A DNA stretch of 24,563 bases, taken from NCBI RefSeq assembly GCF_030825785.1, contig NZ_JAPJPG010000024.1:1-24563 (forward strand), read 5' to 3'. The notes under the pieces were generated by a model that was given only the letters and a program-made list of their open reading frames with translations, searched no databases and had not been told where the DNA came from. This DNA is from Anaerococcus sp. (GTDB taxonomy: Bacteria > Bacillota > Clostridia > Tissierellales > Peptoniphilaceae). Shown piece by piece: positions 8,986 to 16,588 of the stretch; the stretch's first letter is position 1, and the number at the start of each line of letters is the position of its first letter. Made by a program: the position numbers and the translations under genes.

Positions 8986-9854
8986 AACAAGGAAAGATTA
9001 TCAAAGCTCAAAAAGAATTATATTATGTAGACTGTAATGGGAAAATCCTCATGGCCAAGGCTAGGGGGAATTTCAGAGTAAAAAAGATTAAGCCTTTGGT
9101 AGGCGATAATGTATTAATTGACGATCTAGAAGATCGTAAGGCCTATATTACAGAAATTCTTCCAAGAAAGAACGAAATCAAGAGACCAAATATTTCTAAC
9201 ATAGACCAGATTTTACTATTTGCGACAATCAAGGACCCAAATCTTAATCTATACAATCTCGATAAATACCTCGCCATGTGTGAATACAAGGATATGGATG
9301 TAGTGATAGTTTTATCGAAGATTGACTTGTGTGATGAAAATGAAGTAGAAGACTTTGAAAATATTTATGAAAAAATAGGATATAGGATTATAAGTCTTGA
9401 TAATTTCGACAATTTCCCTAAAGAAAAAATACTTGATATCTTAAAGGATAAGACATCTGCTGTATCAGGAGCAAGCGGAGTGGGCAAGTCGACCTTCCTA
9501 AATAATCTAATCGATATTGAAGTAGAGACCGGCTCAATTTCTAAAAAAAGTAAGAGAGGAAAAAATACAACCCGCCATACAGAAATATTTAAAATAGGGG
9601 ATGCTAGTTTCCTCTTCGATACTCCTGGCTTTGATTCATTTGATATTGACTTTATAGAAGATGAGAAAGAATTAAAGTATTTGTTTAGAGAATTTGGGGA
9701 TAAGAAATGTAAGTTTAAGGATTGTAATCATATCAATGAACCAGCCTGTGCTGTAAAGAAGTCTCTAGCAGATGGACTTATTTCTAAGAGTAGATACGAT
9801 AATTACCTCATGCTTTATGAGGAAGTTAAAAAAAGGAGAGAAAACAAATGGTAG
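8982..9854 (+). CDS. rsgA: Ribosome small-subunit-dependent GTPase RsgA
   Basis: A circularly permuted GTPase that checks late maturation of the 30S ribosomal subunit. An N-terminal OB fold (about 1-65) is followed by the permuted G motifs: G4 as SKID (112-115), G1 GASGVGKS (163-170), G2 region KNTTRH and G3 DTPG (213-216). The C-terminal zinc knuckle uses Cys243, Cys248, His250 and Cys256. The start is TTG, overlapping the TGA of prkC as TTGA. The reading KQGKIIKA directly after it matches the family N-terminus, and no better ATG is available. A GGAG about 12 bases upstream may help, but coupling to prkC translation seems likely. It overlaps rpe by 7 bp. Confidence 0.94.
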   Translation: MKQGKIIKAQKELYYVDCNGKILMAKARGNFRVKKIKPLVGDNVLIDDLEDRKAYITEILPRKNEIKRPNISNIDQILLFATIKDPNLNLYNLDKYLAMCEYKDMDVVIVLSKIDLCDENEVEDFENIYEKIGYRIISLDNFDNFPKEKILDILKDKTSAVSGASGVGKSTFLNNLIDIEVETGSISKKSKRGKNTTRHTEIFKIGDASFLFDTPGFDSFDIDFIEDEKELKYLFREFGDKKCKFKDCNHINEPACAVKKSLADGLISKSRYDNYLMLYEEVKKRRENKW

Positions 9855-10516
9855 AATTAGCACCTTCAATACTTTCATGTGACTTTTCAAGACTACAAGA
9901 AAATCTTGATGATACTAAAAATACGAGACTTAAAATGCTTCATATAGACGTGATGGATGGTATTTTCGTGCCTAATATCTCCTTTGGCTTCAAGGTAATA
10001 GAGGATATCAGAAAGAGAAATGATTATTTCTTTGATACTCACCTTATGATAGAAAGACCTGAAAGATATGTAGAAAGGTTCGCTAAGGCAGGTTCCGATA
10101 GGATAACTTTTCATATAGAAGCTACCGATGATCCAAACGAGCTAATCCGCCTCATAAAGTCTTTTGGAATAGAAGCAGGTATTACTCTAAAACCAGCAAC
10201 CGATCCAAGAAAGATTTTACCTTTATTAAAAGATTTGGATTGTGTCCTTGTAATGAGTGTCGAGCCAGGATTTGGCGGGCAAAGTTTTATGGAAGATAGC
10301 CTCGATAAGGTAAAGATCTTTAGAGAATATATTGATAAAAACAAGCTTAATACCAAGATTGAAATCGACGGCGGCATCAAAACAACTAATGTAAGCAGGG
10401 TGATAGAAGCAGGCTGTGACGAGATAGTGTCAGGTTCCGATATATTTGCGAAAGATAATATAAAAAATCAAATCAACACTTACTATGAGATCTTTGAAGA
10501 TATAGAAAATATTTAG
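9848..10516 (+). CDS. rpe: Ribulose-phosphate 3-epimerase
   Basis: TIM-barrel enzyme that interconverts ribulose 5-phosphate and xylulose 5-phosphate in the pentose phosphate pathway. Recognised by LAPSILSCDFSRL at the N-terminus, the metal ligands His32 and Asp34 in HIDVMDG, His65 in DTHLMI, Asp174 in EIDGGI, and the phosphate loop VEPGFGGQSF (138-147). Length is 222 residues, normal. AAAGGAGAG lies just upstream, inside the end of rsgA. Following rsgA is the usual Firmicutes order. A terminator follows immediately, so this closes the operon that contains def through rpe. Confidence 0.96.
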   Translation: MVELAPSILSCDFSRLQENLDDTKNTRLKMLHIDVMDGIFVPNISFGFKVIEDIRKRNDYFFDTHLMIERPERYVERFAKAGSDRITFHIEATDDPNELIRLIKSFGIEAGITLKPATDPRKILPLLKDLDCVLVMSVEPGFGGQSFMEDSLDKVKIFREYIDKNKLNTKIEIDGGIKTTNVSRVIEAGCDEIVSGSDIFAKDNIKNQINTYYEIFEDIENI

Positions 10517-10518
10517 GT

Positions 10519-10565
10519 AAAAGCTTAGCTTATTATTTGACTTAATAATGAGTTAAGCTTTTTTT
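10519..10565 (+). terminator. Rho-independent terminator after rpe
   Basis: An outer stem AAGCTTA / TAAGCTT and an inner stem TTATTA / TAATAA, with a small unpaired interior, are followed by a run of T residues ending at 10565. It begins three bases after the rpe stop codon and ends the long left operon. Confidence 0.8.
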
Positions 10566-10611
10566 ATTGGGTATAAGTTTAATGATAACGTTAATTTAAA
10601 AGGAGGCTTTA
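10549..10611 (+). promoter_or_regulatory. Probable catalase promoter and leader
   Basis: The catalase gene needs its own promoter, because a terminator lies directly upstream. The best -10 match is TATAAG at 10572-10577. The sequence 17 bases upstream (TGAGTT, 10549-10554) is a weak -35. A perfect 8-bp palindrome TAACGTTA starts at 10586 and could be an operator half-site, but it does not resemble a good PerR box. A strong AAAAGGAGG at 10598-10606 sits five bases before the ATG. Confidence 0.3.
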
Positions 10612-12738
10612 ATGGCTAAAAAAGATGATAAAAATAAACATGAATTTAAGAAGGCTCCCCTTATTCCCGATGGTGAGAAAAAGCCTAAAAAGGTAGCTGA
10701 TAACGCTAAACAAAAAGATTTAAAGAAGGATAAGGTAGATAATAAGAATAAGGCATTTACCACAAATAAGGGCCTTAAGATGGCTGAAGATGAATTCTCC
10801 TTAAAGGCAGGTGTGAGAGGACCAAGCCTACTCGAAGACTTCCATCTTAGAGAAAAAATCATGCACTTTGACCATGAAAGGATTCCTGAAAGAATCGTTC
10901 ATGCGCGTGGTGTTGGTGCTCACGGTATTTTTAAGTGTACAAAGGATATGAGCAAGTATACAAAGGCTTCCCTATTTACAGAAGTAGGTAAGGAAACTCC
11001 TTTATTTACAAGAATTTCTACAGTGGCAGGATTTAGAGGATCTACCGATACTCCTCGTGACGTTCGTGGTTTTGCTCTTAAATTTTATACAGAAGAAGGA
11101 AACTACGACATAGCGGGAAACAATATTCCAGTATTTATCATTCAAGATGCGATTAAGTTTCCTGATTTCGTCCATGCAGTAAAACCTGAACCAGATACAG
11201 AAGTTCCTCAAGCTCAATCTGCCCATGATACCTTTTGGGATTTTGTTACAAGAAATCAAGAGTCAGCCCATATGACCATGTGGCAAATGAGTGATAGGGC
11301 TATACCAAGATCACTAAGAATGGTAGATGGTTTTGGAGTCCATACCTTTAGATTTGTAAATGCAAAAGGAAAGGGAACTTTTGTAAGATTTCAGTGGAAC
11401 CCACAACTTGGGGTTCACTCAAGAGTATGGGATGAGACTTTAAAGGTTTCAGGAAATGATCCTGACAGCCAAAGAAAAGACCTCTATGAAGCAATTGATG
11501 GGGGAGATTATCCAGTTTGGGACTTCTGTGTTCAACTTTTACCAGAAGAAAAAGAATTTGACTATCCATTCGATATCCTAGACCCAACCAAGCTTTGGCC
11601 TGAAGAAGATATAGAAAAGATTAAAATCGGTGAGATTATCCTAAACAAAAACGTCGATAACTACTTTGCAGAAACTGAACAAGTTGCCTTTAACCCAGGT
11701 AATATCGTACCAGGAATTGACTTTACAAATGACCCACTCTTACAAGGAAGACTTTTCTCCTATACCGATACTCAACTACTAAGACTAGGTGGTCCAAACT
11801 TCGCTCAAATTCCAATAAATAGGCCTATATCTGAAGTCCACAACAACCAAAGGGACGGCTGGCACCAACATATGATAAATAAAGGACCAGTTGCTTACCA
11901 CAAGTCAAGCATAGATGATCAATCTCCTTACTATGAAAGTGTAGAAGACGGGGGATTTGAACATTATCAAGAAAAGATTGATGGTAAGGTAATTAAGAAT
12001 CGCGATGATAGTTTTAGAGACCACTTCAGTCAGGCTACAGCCTTCTATAAATCTCTAAGTGATATTGAGAGAGAACACATTATCAGTGCTTTCTCATTTG
12101 AATTATCCAAGGTCAAAAGAAGCGCAATTAGACAAAATGTTGTAGATATGTTTGCAAATGTTGATGAAGACATGGCAAAAGTGATAGCAGACAATGTAGG
12201 AGTAGACTCTCCAGATAAGGAAAGAGGGTTTGATCCAGCAGGAGTTAAACCTACAAAAGAAGCTCTTAAAGTAAGGATGCCAGAATTCTCTCAAGAAAAT
12301 ACAATATTTAAGCCTGATACTCTTAAGGTAGGTATATACTCTGATGATGATGATGATTTTGATTTTAAGTCATTAACTAAAAAAATAAAAGATAATAAGG
12401 CAAAGGCAGAGATTATCCAAGAAAGCCTTAAAGATACTAAAGATGGTTCAAAGGTAGAGCATAGGTATGACACAGTCCATCCAGTATTAGAAGATGCTTT
12501 GATTATAGTTGTAGCTAAAAAGCCTTCCAAAGAATTTAAGAAAAATGTCAAAGAGTTTGCCGAAGAAACATACAAACACTATAAGCCTCTATGGATTATA
12601 GGAGATCCTACTGGAATTATTGAAAAAGAGAAGCAAAAGGATCCTGGAGTAATGGTTACAGAAAATATGGATGATATAGATAAATTCATCAAAAACCTAG
12701 GCCAACAAAGATTCTGGGATAGGGACGGTTCAATATAA
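10612..12738 (+). CDS. katE: Large-subunit monofunctional catalase with C-terminal flavodoxin-like domain
   Basis: Haem catalase that splits hydrogen peroxide into water and oxygen. At 708 residues it belongs with large clade-2 catalases such as E. coli HPII (KatE). Segments: a lysine-rich N-terminal extension (1-60), the catalase core, and a C-terminal flavodoxin-like domain (about 570-708) containing the short acidic run Asp578-582. Aligned by eye to HPII it keeps the distal His97, Asn170, channel Val138 and Asp166, Arg380 and the haem ligand Tyr384 in RLFSYTDTQ. The HPII residue His392, cross-linked to the haem tyrosine there, is Asn361 here. It is a single-gene unit between two terminators, with some CGT arginine codons that are rare in its neighbours. 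The symbol follows similarity to KatE. Confidence 0.95.
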   Translation: MAKKDDKNKHEFKKAPLIPDGEKKPKKVADNAKQKDLKKDKVDNKNKAFTTNKGLKMAEDEFSLKAGVRGPSLLEDFHLREKIMHFDHERIPERIVHARGVGAHGIFKCTKDMSKYTKASLFTEVGKETPLFTRISTVAGFRGSTDTPRDVRGFALKFYTEEGNYDIAGNNIPVFIIQDAIKFPDFVHAVKPEPDTEVPQAQSAHDTFWDFVTRNQESAHMTMWQMSDRAIPRSLRMVDGFGVHTFRFVNAKGKGTFVRFQWNPQLGVHSRVWDETLKVSGNDPDSQRKDLYEAIDGGDYPVWDFCVQLLPEEKEFDYPFDILDPTKLWPEEDIEKIKIGEIILNKNVDNYFAETEQVAFNPGNIVPGIDFTNDPLLQGRLFSYTDTQLLRLGGPNFAQIPINRPISEVHNNQRDGWHQHMINKGPVAYHKSSIDDQSPYYESVEDGGFEHYQEKIDGKVIKNRDDSFRDHFSQATAFYKSLSDIEREHIISAFSFELSKVKRSAIRQNVVDMFANVDEDMAKVIADNVGVDSPDKERGFDPAGVKPTKEALKVRMPEFSQENTIFKPDTLKVGIYSDDDDDFDFKSLTKKIKDNKAKAEIIQESLKDTKDGSKVEHRYDTVHPVLEDALIIVVAKKPSKEFKKNVKEFAEETYKHYKPLWIIGDPTGIIEKEKQKDPGVMVTENMDDIDKFIKNLGQQRFWDRDGSI

Positions 12739-12752
12739 TAAAAGTTATAAAT

Positions 12753-12784
12753 AAAAAGGGATGGGGTTAAACCTCATCCTTTTT
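12753..12784. terminator. Bidirectional terminator between catalase and rpmB
   Basis: A GC-richer hairpin with arms near AAAAAGGGATGGGG and CCTCATCCTTTTT has a small bulge and a short TTAAA loop. It has A residues on its left flank and T residues on its right. It can therefore end transcription from catalase (plus) and from rpmB (minus). Confidence 0.78.
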
Positions 12785-12827
12785 GAATTCTAAATATTTT
12801 ATCGGAAATAAAAAAAACATTTTGCAA

Positions 12828-13016
12828 TTATGCTTTTTCTACTTTACCGCTTTTTAGACATTTTGTGCATACATTAATTGTTTTAGGTGTTCCATCAACA
12901 AAAGCTTTTATTTTATGAACATTTGCCTTAAATTTTCTATTGATTTGTCTGTGAGAGAAAGTTACATTCTTACCTGATTGTGTTCCCTTACCGCAGATAT
13001 CACATGTTCTTGCCAT
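12828..13016 (-). CDS. rpmB: 50S ribosomal protein L28
   Basis: A small basic ribosomal protein of 62 residues, normal length for L28. It begins MARTCDICGKG and has a second cysteine pair in CTKCLKSG, giving the four-cysteine zinc-binding (C+) form. The family core NVTFSHRQINRKFKANVHK is clear. AGGAGG (complement of 13024-13029) lies seven bases before the ATG. It is convergent with the catalase gene and divergent from murB, with its own promoter. Confidence 0.97.
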   Translation of the reverse strand: MARTCDICGKGTQSGKNVTFSHRQINRKFKANVHKIKAFVDGTPKTINVCTKCLKSGKVEKA

Positions 13017-13049
13017 TCTTACACCTCCTAGCTTTTATTTATCTTTATT

Positions 13050-13078
13050 ATTCTACCAAATTCTAAGACAAATTACAA
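13050..13078 (-). promoter_or_regulatory. rpmB promoter
   Basis: On the minus strand TTGTAA (complement of 13073-13078) is separated by 17 bases from TAGAAT (complement of 13050-13055). A TG one base upstream of the -10 box makes an extended -10. It lies 34 bp upstream of the rpmB start. Confidence 0.65.
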
Positions 13079-13123
13079 ATTTTTCTTATATTTTTCTCAA
13101 AAAAGATAGTCAAATTCCTTCAA

Positions 13124-13152
13124 TAGTTATTGGACTCGCTTTATGGTATAGT
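13124..13152 (+). promoter_or_regulatory. murB operon promoter
   Basis: TATAGT at 13147-13152 is a good -10 box with an extended-10 TG at 13144-13145. The -35 position (TAGTTA, 13124-13129, 17-bp spacer) is weak, as often tolerated with an extended -10. It is about 45 bp upstream of the murB start and faces away from the rpmB promoter. Confidence 0.55.
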
Positions 13153-13196
13153 CTTTGTAGTATTAAAAGAGATTTAAATGAATCGCAGGAGGTAAT

Positions 13197-14099
13197 ATGG
13201 ATTTTGAATCTATATACAAAAATGAGGATATAGGCGAAGTTTTATTCGACCAATCTTTAAGAGACTACACTACTTTTGGCATAGGTGGGAAAGCCGATGT
13301 CATGATCAAACCAAACACAGAAAAACAACTACAAAACCTACTAAAGACAAACCATAGGGAAAATATTAAGACAACAGTGATAGGAAGAGGATCGAACCTT
13401 CTAATCAGTGATAAGGGCATTAGGGGATGTGTCATAGTTTTAGCAGATAATTTCGACGAGATCGAAAGAGATGGAGATATCTTAACAGCTCTAGCAGGAA
13501 CAAGCTTAAATGAGCTTGCCTTATTTGCTATCGAAAGAAGCCTAGAAGGTATGGAAGAGATATCTGGCATACCGGGCTCAGTCGGAGGAGCAGTAGCTAT
13601 GAATGCAGGAGCCTATGGCGGAGAGATAAAGGATATATGTGTAAATGTCAAAGCATTTGACTTTGCGGGCAAAGAGTATAACTTTACCAACAGCCAAATG
13701 AATTTTTCCTACAGACATTCCAAAATTTTTGAAGATGATCTTATAGTGTCTTCTGCAAGCTTTAAATTGAAAGCAGGAGATAAAGAAAATATAGAAGCAA
13801 GATACGAAGACTTCACCGATAGAAGAACTACAAAGCAACCACTAGATAGAAAATCAGCAGGTTCGACCTTCAAAAGACCAACTGGATCTTATGCATCAAA
13901 GCTAATAGACGAATGTGGTCTTAGGGGTTATAGGAGAGGTGAATGCCAAGTTAGCGAGAAGCATTGTGGTTTTATAATCAATGTAGATCATGCTACATGC
14001 GAGGATATGCTTTCCTTTATAGAAGAAGTTTCTAAGATAGTAAATGAAAAGACAGGATTTGTATTAGAAAGAGAAGTTAAACTAATCGGAGACTTTTAA
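13197..14099 (+). CDS. murB: UDP-N-acetylenolpyruvoylglucosamine reductase
   Basis: FAD-dependent enzyme that reduces UDP-GlcNAc-enolpyruvate to UDP-MurNAc in peptidoglycan precursor synthesis. The FAD-binding part shows TTFGIGGKAD, GRGSNLL (63-69) and GIPGSVGGAVAMNAGAYGGE (124-143). The catalytic serine is Ser223 in SAGSTFKRP, and the C-terminal acidic residue Glu293 lies in the family's E-V-x-L-I-G motif. Length is 300 residues, as in Firmicutes type II enzymes. AGGAGG at 13187-13192 precedes the ATG by four bases. It is the first gene of the right-hand operon and overlaps rapZ by one base (TAATG). Confidence 0.96.
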   Translation: MDFESIYKNEDIGEVLFDQSLRDYTTFGIGGKADVMIKPNTEKQLQNLLKTNHRENIKTTVIGRGSNLLISDKGIRGCVIVLADNFDEIERDGDILTALAGTSLNELALFAIERSLEGMEEISGIPGSVGGAVAMNAGAYGGEIKDICVNVKAFDFAGKEYNFTNSQMNFSYRHSKIFEDDLIVSSASFKLKAGDKENIEARYEDFTDRRTTKQPLDRKSAGSTFKRPTGSYASKLIDECGLRGYRRGECQVSEKHCGFIINVDHATCEDMLSFIEEVSKIVNEKTGFVLEREVKLIGDF

Positions 14100-14947
14100 T
14101 GATACTTAAAATTATCACAGGCCTAAGTGGTTCAGGTAAGACTACAGCCCTTCGTGCCTTTGAGGACATGGGATATTACGCTATGGACAATGTCCCAGGA
14201 TATTTGATAGAAAAATTCATAGAGCTTAACGCAAATCAGGAAAAACCTATTGAAAAAATGGCAGTGGTAATAGATTTTAGATCTTATGCAGTAGACGATG
14301 ATCTTTACGATTCGCTCCTTAGGCTTAAGAAAGCCAATATAGATACAGAAATTATCTATATATATTCCTCTGATGAGGTGATTTTCAAAAGATATAACGA
14401 ATTAAGACGTCCTCATCCTATGGGTGAGTACGGAAATGTAAGCGAAGGAATCGAGAAAGAAAAGGATATGCTTAAGCCTATCAGAAAGATTGCAGATAGG
14501 TTTATCGATACAAGCAATTATAAGATTGCTGAGCTTAAGAGGGTAATTGAGGATTCTGCCCTAAAAAAGGATAAAATCATAATAAATCTCATATCGTTTG
14601 GCTTTAAATATGGACTTAGTGATAATTTTGAATTTGTATTTGATATGAGGTTCTTGCCCAATCCTTATTATATAAAAGATCTTAAAGGGATGAATGGTAC
14701 TTGTAAGGCCCTACAAGATTATTTAGATGCCTTTGAAATCTCCAAGAAATTTGAAGATGATTTATATGAAATGATAAAAAGCCTAGTGCCAGAATTCTTA
14801 AATCAAGGCAAGGATATCATAAATATAGCCATAGGATGTACAGGCGGCCAACATAGGTCAGTATATATGGTAGAAAAGCTATATGAGAGAATGAAAGACG
14901 ACGATTATATATTAGTTAAGAAACATAGAGAGAAGGATAGATGGTAA
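14099..14947 (+). CDS. rapZ: RNase adapter/nucleotide-binding protein RapZ (YvcJ)
   Basis: P-loop nucleotide-binding protein; in E. coli it controls glucosamine-6-phosphate synthase through small RNAs, and in Bacillus the homologue YvcJ binds and hydrolyses GTP. It has Walker A GLSGSGKT (8-15), a Walker B-like VIDFRS (57-62), the motif RRPHP (103-107), the segment DMRFLPNPYY (182-191) and the C-terminal IGCTGGQHRS (245-254). It has 282 residues. It overlaps murB by one base and the phosphatase gene by seven. murB-rapZ is a common Firmicutes pair, consistent with a role in amino-sugar/cell-wall control. Confidence 0.95.
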   Translation: MILKIITGLSGSGKTTALRAFEDMGYYAMDNVPGYLIEKFIELNANQEKPIEKMAVVIDFRSYAVDDDLYDSLLRLKKANIDTEIIYIYSSDEVIFKRYNELRRPHPMGEYGNVSEGIEKEKDMLKPIRKIADRFIDTSNYKIAELKRVIEDSALKKDKIIINLISFGFKYGLSDNFEFVFDMRFLPNPYYIKDLKGMNGTCKALQDYLDAFEISKKFEDDLYEMIKSLVPEFLNQGKDIINIAIGCTGGQHRSVYMVEKLYERMKDDDYILVKKHREKDRW

Positions 14948-15663
14948 AAAAATACATGAAAAGATATCCCCTAAAGAATGTCCAGAACGCAAGAGACTTA
15001 GGTGGAGTACCAACACTTAATGGCAAGGTGACAAACTGGGGGAAATTTATTAGAACAGCGACTCTAGATGATGCGAAAGATGATGATATTAACTACCTTA
15101 AAGAAATGGGAGTTACTAGAGTAGTTGACTTAAGGCGTGAAGGCGAGATTGAGCCCCACAAGGAAAAAATTTTAAAAATCAAGGAAAATTTCGACTATTA
15201 CAATGTCTCTCTTGCAGGAGACAGGGAGTTTAGAAAAGAAGATATAGACAAAATTGTTAACAAAGAAATATCAGTAGGCGCAAGTTATAGGAATCTTATT
15301 GATAACTATAAGGCAGTCAAAGAGATTATGGAAATATTCGCAGATAATGATGGCATAAGCCTATTTCACTGCCAAGAAGGTAAGGATAGGACAGGTATTA
15401 TTTCTATGATTCTTATGGGTATTTCTAATGTTTCAAGGTCTGATATTATAGCAGATTATGAAGTAAGCTCGGCCCATCTTGGTTATATCGAAAGATATGA
15501 CGAGGATGATCCTTTTTCTGTATTTAGGATTACTAGTCCTTACAATATGAAAGAAGCTTATGACTACATTCTAAGAAAATACAAGACTTTTGACGATTAT
15601 CTTCTCTATGCAAAGGTCGATAGTGAAACAATAGAAAAAGTGAGGGAAAAAATAGCTGGATAG
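14941..15663 (+). CDS. Tyrosine/serine-type protein phosphatase, HCx5R (MptpB-like)
   Basis: A predicted cysteine-based phosphatase of 240 residues. The signature loop is HCQEGKDRTG, with nucleophile Cys144 and Arg150. The GKDR form is typical of atypical bacterial tyrosine-protein-phosphatase-like enzymes (MptpB/LipA group), which can accept phospho-Tyr, phospho-Ser/Thr or lipid phosphates. The N-terminal NARDLGGVPT (residues 16-25) and VVDLRREGE also fit this family. No signal peptide or membrane segment is seen, so it is likely cytosolic. It overlaps rapZ by 7 bp and precedes whiA by 12 bp, in the position usually held by yvcK (glmR). Substrate is unknown. Confidence 0.88.
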   Translation: MVKKYMKRYPLKNVQNARDLGGVPTLNGKVTNWGKFIRTATLDDAKDDDINYLKEMGVTRVVDLRREGEIEPHKEKILKIKENFDYYNVSLAGDREFRKEDIDKIVNKEISVGASYRNLIDNYKAVKEIMEIFADNDGISLFHCQEGKDRTGIISMILMGISNVSRSDIIADYEVSSAHLGYIERYDEDDPFSVFRITSPYNMKEAYDYILRKYKTFDDYLLYAKVDSETIEKVREKIAG

Positions 15664-15675
15664 CTAGGGTGATAT

Positions 15676-16578
15676 ATGTCTTTTTCAAAAAGATGTAAGA
15701 AAGAAGTACTAAAAAAAGAGCCGATATCAAAGATGGGTGAACTTCTATCGATAATTCATTTTATTGGTTCAATTAGAATAAATATGGGTGGATATATGAT
15801 CAAGTTTGAAACTGATTCTAACTCATATGCCAGATATATTTATAATTTGATCAAAGACTTGTATGGTTATTCTTCAACCTTTGAGATATTTGACAAGTCC
15901 TATAAGGATAGGGATAGAATTTTTACTGTTCTTGTCGAAGATAATGAAATATCTGAGGATTTGATTAACAAAAACTCCCAAGGTTTTATAGATAACTTTA
16001 TTGATATCGAAGATGTTTCCCTCGATGATATCAAGTCTTTTCTTAAGATTGCCTTTATTTATAAAGGCTCTATTAACGACCCTCAAAGAGGTTATAATCT
16101 TGAGATTATAGCTCGCGAGAAAAACGAGCTTAGACTTATCAAAGATTCCATGGATACCTTTGACTTAAATGCTAAAATTAATGATAGGGGAGATTATTAT
16201 ATAGTCTATATCAAAGATTCCGATAAGATAAGCGACTTTCTTGCTATAATTGGAGCAAATAAGTCTTTATTTGAGCTCGAGAATGTAAGGGCTATGAAGT
16301 CCATAAGAAATGATATAAATAGACAGACTAATTTCGATAAGGCCAATATAGACAGGACTGTCAAGGCTTCCTTAAGGCAAGTAGATGCAATAAAAGCTGT
16401 AATTAATAGCGAAAAGTATCATAAATTATCAGCAGACATGAAGGAAATTGCAAATATCAGAATCGATAATCCCTATATTTCCATAGAAGAAATTGGTCAG
16501 ATGATGGATCCTGTGATGAGTAAGGCCAAGGTTAATTATAGATTACAGAAGTTTATAAAGCTTGCTGAAGATATGTAG
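15676..16578 (+). CDS. whiA: WhiA-family DNA-binding regulator
   Basis: A 300-residue protein with an N-terminal LAGLIDADG-endonuclease-like fold and a C-terminal helix-turn-helix. Supporting segments are KGSINDPQRGYNLEI, the block ISDFLAIIGANKSLFELENV, the NRQTNFDKAN segment and the C-terminal SKAKVNYRLQKF helix-turn-helix region. In Streptomyces WhiA controls sporulation; in non-sporulating Firmicutes it binds DNA and affects division and chromosome segregation. AGGGTGAT just upstream is a plausible ribosome-binding site. It follows the phosphatase and precedes dnaE; in many relatives rapZ-yvcK-whiA are contiguous. Confidence 0.93.
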   Translation: MSFSKRCKKEVLKKEPISKMGELLSIIHFIGSIRINMGGYMIKFETDSNSYARYIYNLIKDLYGYSSTFEIFDKSYKDRDRIFTVLVEDNEISEDLINKNSQGFIDNFIDIEDVSLDDIKSFLKIAFIYKGSINDPQRGYNLEIIAREKNELRLIKDSMDTFDLNAKINDRGDYYIVYIKDSDKISDFLAIIGANKSLFELENVRAMKSIRNDINRQTNFDKANIDRTVKASLRQVDAIKAVINSEKYHKLSADMKEIANIRIDNPYISIEEIGQMMDPVMSKAKVNYRLQKFIKLAEDM

Positions 16579-16588
16579 AGGAGGATAA

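Noticed and set aside
10537..10542. TTGACT as the catalase -35 box
   Set aside because: It lies in the loop of the rpe terminator, and no -10 box occurs at a suitable distance; TATAAG is 29 bases away.
10578..10600. PerR or Fur operator upstream of catalase
   Set aside because: The AT-rich palindrome TAACGTTA is short and does not match the PerR or Fur consensus well.
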